64,000 nucleotides of DNA, taken from NCBI GenBank assembly GCA_019055375.1, contig JAHQIW010005360.1:310001-374000 (forward strand). The letters are read 5' to 3'. Origin of the DNA: Parelaphostrongylus tenuis (taxonomy: Eukaryota; Nematoda; Chromadorea; Rhabditida; Metastrongylidae). Made by a program: the position numbers and the translations under genes. Of the stretch, positions 38,628 to 47,740 are shown piece by piece; the first letter of the stretch is position 1; each line of letters begins with the position of its first letter. The notes beneath the pieces were generated by a model. It was not told the DNA's origin, ran no database searches, and saw nothing but the letters and a program-made list of their open reading frames with translations.

Positions 38628-39549
38628 GACAATACCATCTGATAACAAATGTGCAAGTCTCCATTAGACCGCTTTTCTATAGTACTCGCTCAAAACGATA
38701 TATGTATAAGTATTATATGTCTGGATTGCCGCAAAAAGCTGCTCTAAGCGGTAGTAAAAACGAAAAACAAACGTATGAAAAATAATCAGCACAAGCGAAA
38801 AGGTCCGGAGAATTCCTCGCCACAATAACACGTGATGTCACATCTCTTGATCATATCCATCTCCTTTAGCAGCATTACGATGCCATAACTATATATCTAG
38901 GGATGTTGGTTGATACGTAAAACTCTGAACCTTGTTAAGGAGGCGAACCCAGGTCTCCTCCTATGTTGGGCAACTTCTAGCCATTGCACTACCGAGGCTC
39001 CTGTTCTGCTATCATTCTTTCTGCCTACATCGTTTTTGTCACTTCTTTTCCTGGATATTATTGGCTAATCCATACAGGTCCGTCCAATTTCGGCTTCTGA
39101 TGGGCGAGTGAGGGTCGAGTTCGATGTCGTGCTCCGGATGACCAACCCACTCGGCACTCTTCATGGTGGCTGCACGGCCACCCTCATCGATATCTTTACA
39201 ATTTGTGCTTGTATGACTACCACAAGGGGACAAGGTGGTATTAGTGTGGATCTACACGTGACGTAGGTGATCTTCAAATGCTTACTGGATTCTTTTGAAC
39301 AGTGGACTAAACTCCGCTACTCATAAAACCCTACTCAAACTGGCTACGCCATGTTCTGTTCAAGTATTTGGCCGCAGCCAAAGAGGGCGAAACGGTTCTA
39401 CTCGATGCTGAAGTGATTCGAACAGGAAAGACACTGGTCTTTACAAAGGTAAACCATCAAGTCGTTCTTCTTATTCTTGTTGACATGGGCTATAGTAAAA
39501 CCTCAACCTCTTCTACTCAATCAACCACATGATTATTATCAAATAAGAA

Positions 39550-39700
39550 TTTTCGAGGTTGATCTCTGTCCCGAAATTCACTAAAAAAAACCACTCCAGG
39601 TTGACCTCTAACATGAATCTACTGAAAAAAGCATTTCAGTTAAACCTTCGGCTTTAATCTACTAAAAACTTTTCAGGCTGACCTCTACCTCAAATCCAGT
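39550..39700 (+). repeat. ~40-bp tandem repeats of the exon 4 acceptor region
   Basis: Three upstream units starting near 39550, 39591 and 39631 resemble the true intron/exon junction at 39670-39700. Each has a ttttcag-like acceptor, then gttgacctct-like sequence, then ...atctactaaaaa. Copy 2 lacks the expansion. Confidence 0.6.
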
Positions 39701-39844
39701 AATAAAATGATTGCAACCGGACTGCACACGATGGCTTTTCCTGCCACTCAGTCACTAGATAAATAAAACATATGAACAGAAATACTCAACGCTAGAATCA
39801 AGGCAGATTTGTTTTAAGTTCTCGACAAGAAAAACATTCAGATC

Positions 39845-39939
39845 TCATAACTTTTGTTTCTTCTTTATGCACAAGTCAAGCTGTCTATGTATTTCTCTAT
39901 GCTGTAATCCTTCCGTAGAAGGTCTACCACGTAGGTTAC
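39845..39939 (-). pseudogene. Dead copy of eIF2D last exon (duplicate)
   Basis: Aligns end to end with the real last exon at 47741-47836. Differences: acceptor CAG changed to CAA, one Lys codon lost, and a one-base deletion that brings an early TAA. The poly(A) signal of the true gene is also lost. Translation VTYVVDLLRKDYSIEKYIDS still shows the homology. Confidence 0.85.
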
Positions 39940-40075
39940 TTGAAATATAGAGATTGATTACTCACTTTTAAGGTTTGTTCATTGACATAATCTAATATGA
40001 AGATGTTGTCTAAGAGAAATGCACTACGAAAAAACTTTGAGAACTATCTATGCGGAAAACATATCAATAGAGAAC

Positions 40076-40141
40076 CTGGTCCCCTAATACAGTGACATGT
40101 GGCTTCTCAATATCGGTGCCACTACACCACTAATGCCACCC
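40076..40141 (-). pseudogene. Dead copy of eIF2D exon 14 (duplicate)
   Basis: Matches the real exon at 47976-48056 up to its donor side, with a one-base deletion that shifts the frame and a new in-frame stop. Homology ends near 40141, where a tRNA-like repeat begins. That is the likely duplication breakpoint. Confidence 0.75.
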
Positions 40142-40840
40142 TCTCCTACCACTCTTTATTCGATTTAAACTATCGTAGCTGCCAGCAACCAACCTTCAAC
40201 GGGTTTCATCTGGTAAACTTATATCGGTATGAGTAAAAGGCGAGTTCAACATTCCTATTTCTGTATCTTTTACTCCCATTTTGAGAACTAACAGTTAAAT
40301 CACAGTGTCCAACTTCTATGTGCTGCCTTTTTATCATGTCAGGGTACAACGTGAGACACAGCCTCAAGAAAGCCGAAGTTTGAGCAGATCTGGGAGAATT
40401 CAAACCCGCGCCTACCATTTCTGGAGGTTCACATTTTACTAACTGAAAAAACAGTCTATTTCTAACACCATCCGTTTCCCGCATCTACTGTGCGGAATTC
40501 AAAAGATGAATGTTTGATAGGAGGTAGAAAGGATAAAGGATTCTCGGTGAGCAAGACTTTGCAGCACAACTCATTTGAATTTTCAGAGCTAGCTGAGGAT
40601 CATGTAGTACAGTAGTTTGTGCAAAAAGAATGAACGTTTGCCTAATTTGATGAATGTTCTGCAATTTCTATACGACTTTCTAAAATCTCCTCATAGAAAG
40701 AAGAATTGAAGGCATCAATTCTCCGCTGTTATCGCTCTGTCGAAATTACGATTTAATAGATGAATGCACTAGCCGAAATAGCAAAAAATAACTACAATGT
40801 TTTGATGTAACTTCTTTATCATATTTATTACTTGAGCCTA
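40142..40840. other. tRNA-like relics; no gene
   Basis: Sequence after the duplication edge resembles the tRNA-like repeat near 33740 (actctttattcgatttaaac, cgtagctg). A second degenerate minus-strand tRNA-like unit lies at about 40385-40450. Confidence 0.45.
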
Positions 40841-40990
40841 CATGTCATGTGGTCTGTTAATGGGCTCTTGTACAGTTTCCATACACATGTGGCTCAAATA
40901 ATAATTATAAGATATATTGAAATTTGAGCGTGGTCTTAATAAAACACTCGAGATATAAGTGTAACTTCTCTATTAAAAACGGCTAGGATC
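40840..40990. repeat. Ribozyme-element relic lacking the catalytic core
   Basis: Shares catgtcatgtggtctgttaatggg, catacacatgtggctcaaa and the downstream ttttgagc.gtggtcttaa...aaacactcga with the class A elements at 41.7 and 55.2 kb. The hammerhead core is deleted. Confidence 0.55.
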
Positions 40991-41718
40991 TTAATTTCAT
41001 ACTTATTGTATGAAACTTCAACTCTTATCACATGTCACAATAAGGTCGAAAATCAGCCCGCTATTTGTTGTGTAGAGAAAGAGCGGATCTCCTTCACAGA
41101 GGGTTTTCCTGCCGACTTGTGGAGACAACGCGAAGTGCTTCCAGATTACAACAGCTTTGGGAAAGACAAATGAGGAGAGACTGATAAAATATCTCTAGGC
41201 CAAGTTTACGATGTGTAGCTACAATACACGCTCACTTTGTTCTTTGCGGCTAGTCTCCACATTCACTAGTGAACTAGTGTACAACAAAAAACGGCTTTCA
41301 CAAAGGCGAAGCTGCCAAAATGTTAAACACGTATACAAAATTTATTGTGCTATTTTGTACAAAATAAACGTATATCAAGAACCTTGTGTTCGCGAAACAA
41401 AAGAAAGTTGCAGAACACGCCCACTTTTATTGTGGCCGCTGTGAGCTCCATAAAGGTTATAGCGGTGGGTTGAAAACTAAGATTCGTCGCAGGTGGACGC
41501 CACGAAAAACTAGATCTTTGACGCCAAAATGTCAAACTGATTGATCAGATATTCTCGTTATGTCTAACCTTCACTTACGCTTATATGTTAAGGAAAAGAA
41601 GGCAAGGATACATGATACTGTATTGAACAACCCATGAACACAAATGTGCGGGTTCCAGCACTTCCGGCGTTCAATTTGCTCCTTCGCATTTATCCCCACA
41701 AGTGTCATTAAACATGCC

Positions 41719-41896
41719 TGATAATCATTATTTGAGTCACGCATGTCAGTGGTCTGTCAATGAGGGCTGACTTCTAGAGCCCGATACACGTGTTTCGATC
41801 TTGCGATCTCGTCAGTCGGGCAGTCGTGTATCGGGCTCTATAAGTCAGCCCTCATTGACAGACCACTGACATGCGTGCTCAAATGATGATTATCAG
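41719..41896. repeat. 178-bp near-perfect hairpin containing a hammerhead ribozyme
   Basis: Left arm from gataatcattatttgagtc through cccgatacac and right arm from gtgtatcggg to gatgattatc are complementary over about 70 bp with few mismatches. The short loop holds the catalytic part of the ribozyme (41779-41821). The inner ends of the arms meet around the ribozyme cleavage site. Confidence 0.85.
41779..41821 (-). ncRNA. Hammerhead ribozyme motif (class A, complete)
   Basis: Minus strand: stem I GCCCGA, core CTGACGA, stem II GATC, loop GCAA, stem II GATC, core GAAA, stem III ACAC/GTGT, A17, stem I TCGGGC. Both stems are fully paired and the GCAA tetraloop is a stable type. Compared with the copy at 26238, stem I and stem II change on both strands at once (covariation). 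Confidence 0.85.
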
Positions 41897-42299
41897 ACAT
41901 ATTGTAGTTTGAGCTGTGGTCTTAAGAAAACACTCGAAATGAAAGATATGTCTTCAAACATTCCACGTGTTGCTTCTAAGACTATTTGCGGATTTCGCCT
42001 CTTTATGAATCTCGTAGAATGCTGGTCGAGACGATTCTTCCTGCAATCTCGGAGTTAGCCGAGCAAAGACGTTCTCTAGGTGATCAGCTGATTGACTGCA
42101 AGTGTTGCAGGAGGAAACTGAACCAGCTCATCTCCAATTACCTTGTCTCCTGACACACCCCATCACTAACCATTTCACTATTTCGCCTCCAAAGATACAT
42201 AATATATCACATTTTTTGATCCCAAGACGGAAATCGCCCAAAAAAGACTGCAACTGACAAAATCTATAAAAGAACATAATAGCTCTTCTTGAGCATGTC

Positions 42300-42655
42300 T
42301 CGGCTTCGGTTGAAGTAATACGCGCGAGGGTGACTATGCTTTTTCGGGCCCTTTCACTTCTCTTGTTTAATTTTTGTTTTTTTTGTTGTTTGTTGCTTTT
42401 TGAGAGCAGTGCGAGATTCAGAAAAAACAACAAGGATGACCATCACAAGAGTGACAGCAGGAACTGACTCGGTTCACAGAATGGCACGAAATAGGCAAGA
42501 AAAAAAAAACGGAAAAGAAAATAGAGATAATTGAAAGGCTCGGCAAAGACGCTTGGATGAAAGAACGCATAAATAGGGTTTATCGAAAAAATGCAATATA
42601 TTTGTGTGTGTTATTCAAAGATACGCTTGTGAATCTCATTTGTTGCTATTTGCAG
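42300..42655. repeat. Second copy of the 36.86-kb dispersed repeat
   Basis: Shares ggttgaagtaatacgc, gctttttcggg, aaagacgcttgga..aaagaacgca and ttgtgaatctcatttg with 36860-37190. Confidence 0.6.
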
Positions 42656-42659
42656 TAAA

Positions 42660-42949
42660 GGATAAAGCTGTCGGCGTTGACCAATCCCTGAGGGATGCGC
42701 CATGTATTCGTCTTCAATTTCTAACTTCGTTTGAGGTGATTGAATGCATATTCTGGCCTTTACAATGACTCGCGGTGGCCTCTCACTGTTTCGAGTCAGT
42801 GCTGCTTATCCTCCCAAGAAGTCCAAGACCAGTCTGGGAACAGTTTACCGATCCCGAAAGTGTGGATGTGTTGGTGAGCCATGAGGCGAGCTCGAACCAT
42901 CAATCTTTTGTGCAACACAGAACCTCTAACAACTATACCACATGGGTTA
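42660..42949 (-). repeat. tRNA-derived SINE, family A
   Basis: Body (gataaagctgtcggcgttga) and minus-strand tRNA-like head ending at accacatg are both recognisable. It abuts the 42.3-kb repeat. A further tRNA-like relic lies at about 43200-43290. Confidence 0.7.
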
Positions 42950-43309
42950 TTTGCAGTAGTGATAATGAATCGACAAGACTGATTTGAAAAACAAAGCGAC
43001 GATTGCAAGATTTCCCTCGAGTCTAAAGAAACGTGCTCCCTAAGCCATCGTTTTCTCAACATAAACTAACCAGTTGTGTATATGGCTGTCAGGTCAGCTG
43101 GGTTTAATGCCGATATGTTCTTTACCAGATCGAACCCTTTAACGAGTGCTTGCTGACAGTATCAATATCTTGTATCGCAGAAACGGGATAGCAGAGTAGG
43201 CGTCATACTAGTGCAGTGATTAGCACGTGCCACCGGTAAGGGTGAGATGCTGACTCAACTTCTTTCAAGGTTCAAAGTTTTGCATATCGTCCAATATTAG
43301 TGGATAATA

Positions 43310-43877
43310 GGTTGGGGGAAAAGTTCTGAGAAAAATGCTTGCAAAACATTTATTTATGCACCTATTAAACCCGGACAAAGACAAAACCAATAGTCAGAGT
43401 ACTCCCCTTCAACTTCAAGCACTTCGTGCCACTTCTCCGGCAAAAGATCGATTCCGCGAGCATAAATTTTGATTTCTAGCTGTTGAAGAAATGAATGATC
43501 GATTTGTCAAAGAGGGACTTTCTTCAGTCTCTTCAAGCACAGCTTGACGATCAACTTTTTTTGGACGACTTGAACGCGGCTGATCTTCCAAACTCTTCAC
43601 CTCTTGAACCACCCGTACACCGTACTTTGTCAACTGTGTCTTCGCTCCGAGCCAGATTGATGCGTTCACTTGCCACCCTTGCATTTGAACCCAACAGCCA
43701 TTCGTGCATCATCAACAATCTAATTAGCTCATTTGTTAACTCAATCTTGGAACAAGTAGACAAATTATATACCAATCAACGCGGGAGAAAACGGGCTTTC
43801 AAATGAGCCCAAAAACACAAAAAATTGCCGACACTCAAAAAAGTTACAAGCATTTTCTCAGAACTTTTTCTCCACCC
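43310..43877 (-). mobile_element. Internally deleted mariner element (third family)
   Basis: TIRs ggttgggggaaaagttctga (left) and, inverted, ggtggagaaaaagttctga bound 568 bp between TA dinucleotides. The minus strand encodes frameshifted N-terminal HTH sequence (ELIRLLMMHEWLLGSNA; SLEDQPRSSRP) and then jumps to the extreme C terminus (GIDLLPEKWHEVLEVEGEY). The catalytic core is deleted. Confidence 0.85.
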
Positions 43878-44203
43878 TATTATATTATTATCATACCTTG
43901 ACTAAAAAAGCAGTTGAACAAGGAATTCTTGTGATTGTCCATATGTTTGAATGGTATCATGCGTATCAACCACTAGCTATTTGAATCATTTTCGGACGAA
44001 ATGAATGGACATCAATGCGTGATTTGCTCCATCCATTCCTACCACTGACTTTCTCGTACGACACAAGGGTTGTACGAGTTCCCGGTTGGCACTACTAACA
44101 CACCACCCTTAGCTTAACATTCCCCCATGGATCCAGCTTATTTACTCGTGGAAACAGTGCTTTTTTGGTAACGAAATATTATCGATAATCTCATTGATTC
44201 GAC

Positions 44204-44443
44204 CACCCTAGAATTTCATAGATAAGAGCGGTTAATAGATATGATTGTAATAGAAAATAGTACTTAATAGTAGTTTTAGTAATCACTAATAATTCTATTA
44301 ATTCAGTAATTTCCATTGGTCTTTATTTATCCTTATTTCTGAATAGAAAACCTCTAAAAATATTTCAGTACCGAAAAGCGCGCGTGTTTGTCCGTGCTTT
44401 TTTGGAAGAATTAAACTGCATCCTTTCTATGGAATTTTAGGGT
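44204..44443. mobile_element. MITE, same family as 27531-27940
   Basis: Left accctagaatttcatagata and right complement taccctaaaattccatagaa. About 240 bp, non-coding. Confidence 0.65.
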
Positions 44444-45354
44444 ACTTTTACTGTCTTTTTTAGCAATGGTATGATCGTGTAATTATACATCTCAACACAT
44501 TGACAACGATGTGAGCTATTATTAGCTCACACCGCACACCGCTTGTGCGGCGGGAGTCTTTATTGTCACGCCTTGCCAATGGAAGTATGGTCATTTATTT
44601 GGTAATCTGAGATACTAAGAGAATATCATAGTGATTATATGATTAAATATAGCCGAAGAGACCTTTGTAAAAAGCTTGGAGTCAAGAGAATGCCCATGTT
44701 TCGAAGAATCATCTTATGTTTTAACGGGAGAAAAGCACATTGTTGTGAAAGAAAACATATTTCCAGCTGTTATATGATTTCGTTTCTTTCTTTTTCCTTG
44801 ATATTTTTGTAGCCATTTGATAGCTTGAGAAATGTCTATTCTCCGACTAAGTTTGCTTTGCGAAATAACTTTTATTTTACTTTCCGCTAACGAAAAAGGT
44901 GACGTTTTACAAGCAGAATGCGTTTCAATGAGTATCTGCCTTTTCCATCGAGATTTGGAGGATTTAGAGGAAAGCATCATCATTGTTTCTGCTACAGATA
45001 GCTTTGTCGATGTCTCTTCTACCATATTTTCCATTTACTGGCGGTAAAATTTCTTGAGTGGAGATAAAAATCCAAATTTCATTATAAAACCACACAACGC
45101 CTACGTGGCCACCTCCCGTGCCGGCAGGATTTCAACGTCGTTGTCGACGTGTTAAAATATCAAGTGGTTACGCAAAAATCCGACCTCAAGCTGGAGTTGA
45201 ACTCGCATTTTCACCCGTACCTGGGCATCGTATTTTGTATACCACTCAATATTTTATTAAGCTCATGATTTTTTGTATAGTATAGAGCCCAATACCTATT
45301 CTTGCCTAAAAATTTATAGAAATCTACTCGACAGTAGAAAATGCACCGAAATTC
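44444..45354. other. No gene; one tRNA-like relic
   Basis: A minus-strand tRNA-like relic (box B like ggagttgaactc) lies at about 45185-45250. The frames at 44714-45047 overlap on both strands and are not recognised. Confidence 0.4.
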
Positions 45355-45516
45355 GAGATTATCACTGTTATTGTTAGCGCTGTCAGGTTCTCACGCTTGG
45401 ACGCTAGTTGAGATCACTGTTATTATTGTCGCTATCAGGTCCTCACGCTGGGACTCTAGTTGAGATCATAATTGTTATTAGCGTTGTCAGGTCCTCACGC
45501 TGAGACCCTAGTGAGG
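45355..45516. repeat. Three ~53-bp tandem units upstream of ACOT13 copy 2
   Basis: Units begin gagat at about 45355, 45410 and 45462, each with ctgttatt.ttagcgctgtc, aggtcctcacgctgggac and ctagttg. The array ends about 50 bp before the start codon. Confidence 0.8.
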
Positions 45517-45566
45517 GTACCGGCGCTGCATTTTGCTACGTGTGTCCTCGCAGTCTCAGAAAAACG

Positions 45567-47657
45567 ATGTGTTCCGGTAAACATTTGCAAACACTGAAAC
45601 AATATTTGGCTCTTTGTATGAAATCCAAGAATTTCATGGAATTCGCCGGAACTGTGAGTTGTATTTCCAGAAACTCTCAGATTTGATCTATTCCTAAACG
45701 ATGCGTCGTGCATTCGACTTCATCGAGCATCGTCTGCGGTGGTCGAATGCATATCTGGCCTTTACAAGTGGCTCACAGTGACCTACCGCTCTATCGACTC
45801 AGTGCTGCTTATCCTCCCAGGCAAGTTTGGCACCGATTCACTGACCCCGGAGGAATAGAAGGCTCACTGAGACTTGGGCAAGGGATAGAACCATCGAGCA
45901 CCGACTAATCGATAATGAGTGTAGCAGACCATTTCTAACCGTTGCGCCACACGCGTTCCTTCTTTATCTGGAAGAAATCAGCACGGATGGTTCTTTCAAT
46001 CTCTTTTCCTTTTGAATAAGAAGGGGAGTACGGAACCATCCAAAACATGTAAGAGCGCGCGCACGCAGTGGTGTGAGCTGCTCTGCGACGCACACAAGGG
46101 CTCAGGGCTCACCAAGCTTCCAGGGTCGATGAGTTGGTACCAGACTTGTCTGGGATGATAGCGGCACTGACTTGACACTTCAGGTGGGCCACCGCGAGTC
46201 GTGAATGCCAGATTTGGACTCAACCACCTCTAACGATGCTTGATGAAGCCAAATGCCCCTTTCTTCTCGAAGTGACCGACTATCATAGGTCCGTCCAATC
46301 TCCGCTTCTGATGGGCGTGTACGCGTGGAGTTCGATGTCGAGCACCGAATGACCAACCCAGCCGGCACTCTTCATGGTGGCTGCACGGCCACCCTCATCG
46401 ATATGTTTACGACTTGCGCTTGTATGACTACCGCAAGAGGACAGCCTGGTGTTAGTGTGGATTTACACGTGACGTAGGTGATCTTCAAGTGCTAAGTGAA
46501 GTTTCATCAATGAAGCAAGCCCCCAGATCTCACTCAAACTGGCTAACCCATGCTCTGCTCAGGTATCTGGCTGCAGCCAAGGAGGGCGAAACGGTGCTAC
46601 TCGATGCTGAAGTGATTCGAACAGGCAAGACGCTGGCCTTTACAAAGGTAAACTATCAGTTAGTTCTTCTTCTTCATGCCATGTGTCATAGCTATAATGG
46701 TTCCTTCTAATTATGTGGAGACAGATGAAAAACCGACCTGATTCGCTGGAGAGGAACTTTTCATAGGAGTGTTAGTGACCATTCAAAAGCTAAGACTTGA
46801 GGCTACAGCCCTACGTCGCCGGAACGCTGTGAATTCTACACGAAACTAGGTCTCAGACGTGCATTTTTCTCGCCGGACAGAGCTCATTCTCTGAACTAAA
46901 AGTAATTATTTGATAGCGTACTCGTTTTTGATTGTAGCTCTGCGATTATATCCTGAAAAGACCATTTCTCCGAAACGCAGCAAGGAAAATAAGGTGAATC
47001 CCCATCTGCGATCAAGGACCTCTCCTGCCGATTCACATGCGTATGCATGGAGCGGCCACGTGAACTACTGACGCGATGCTTCTCCACGCGTTCATATGCC
47101 CGAGAAATCAATGGTCATCGTGTCACCGAACTTGGCTGCCTCAGTCAGCCGCACGTGAGTTGGCCAAAGTGCCATTGGTCGCAGATGGGAATTCAACTTA
47201 ATTTACCTGCTGCGTTTCAGAGAACCGCTCTTTTCAGGATGTAAGTGCAGCGTTGGAATCAAATTCGATTACGCTATTGAATGATTAGTAATAGTCCAAA
47301 GAAAGAGTTCTGTCCTACAGAAAAATGCGTGTCAAAGCCAATCAATCTCCTCCTGTAGCAACGTCAAAGTCTTTTTCGAAGACCGGCGACGTGGGGCTGT
47401 AGCCTTGTCTCAGCTTTCGAATGGTTGCTAACACTCCTATTAAAAGTTCCTCTCCAACAAATGAGCACGGCTTTTTATTGTCCTCTTATAATCAGAAAAA
47501 AGCCTGCAATCCTAACGTGCTTCTCCTCAACCAACCATACGATTCACATCCGAAGAAAGCTTTTCAGGCTGACCTCTACCTTAAATCCAGTAATAAAATG
47601 ATCGCAACTGGATTACACACAAAGGCTTTCCCTGCCACTCAATCTGTAGAGAAATGA
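45567..47657 (+). CDS. ACOT13: ACOT13-like acyl-CoA thioesterase (hotdog fold), copy 2
   Basis: Exons 45567-45653, 46289-46473, 46563-46647 and 47568-47657 join in frame to 148 residues, close to the 140 of human ACOT13. Exon 1 begins MCSGKHLQTLKQYL after ctcgcag and tctcag acceptor-like sites. Exon 2 carries MTNPAGTLHGGCTATLID, with the catalytic Asn and Asp and the HGG turn. Exon 3 ends EVIRTGKTLAFTK, and exon 4 is ADLYLKSSNKMIATGLHTK. Members hydrolyse long-chain acyl-CoA, often at mitochondria or in the cytosol, as homotetramers. Intron 1 holds a pair of head-to-head SINEs, and intron 3 a 760-bp foldback absent from copy 1. Its stop is 83 bp from the stop of the convergent eIF2D gene, so 3' UTRs may overlap. 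All splice sites are canonical, which makes this the likely functional copy. Confidence 0.9.
45690..46256. repeat. Head-to-head inverted pair of family A SINEs
   Basis: A minus-strand copy (about 45690-45958) and a plus-strand copy (about 46050-46256) face each other inside intron 1 of ACOT13 copy 2. Shared blocks include tcgactcagtgctgcttatc and gaatgcatatctggcc. Confidence 0.75.
46720..47483. repeat. Long foldback element in ACOT13 copy 2 intron 3
   Basis: Left arm (aaaccgacctgattcgctgg, ggaacttttcataggagtgt, ggctacagccctacgtcgcc) and right arm (ggcgacgtggggctgtagcc, aacactcctattaaaagttc) are inverted over more than 100 bp. Internal segments (gaccatttctccgaaacgca against its complement near 47200) are also inverted. 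Confidence 0.75.
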
Positions 47658-47700
47658 TACATATGAACAGAACTACCCCACATTGAAATCAAGGCACAAA

Positions 47701-47706
47701 TTTATT
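47701..47706 (-). promoter_or_regulatory. Poly(A) signal AATAAA of eIF2D
   Basis: A perfect AATAAA on the minus strand 34 bp after the eIF2D stop codon. The matching site in the duplicate at 39.8 kb is mutated. Confidence 0.7.
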
Positions 47707-47740
47707 TTAGGTCCCCGACAAGAAAAACATTCAGATCCCA

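Larger units (their letters stand above)
38242..39766 (+). pseudogene. ACOT13-like thioesterase, copy 1 (broken splice acceptor)
   Basis: Four exons match copy 2: 38242-38334, 39078-39262, 39364-39448 and 39677-39766 (150 codons if joined as in copy 2). The hotdog signature is intact: MTNPLGTLHGGCTATLID, with the conserved Asn, the HGG turn and Asp that act in ACOT13-type acyl-CoA thioesterases. The start follows a ttcttag acceptor. The exon 3 acceptor reads ..ctgttcaa|g where copy 2 has ..ctgctcag|g. The nearest AG is one base further, which would drop a base and give a frameshift and stop within about 16 codons. The reading frames themselves are otherwise open. It may be a recent pseudogene, or make a shortened protein of the first two exons. 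Confidence 0.75.
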
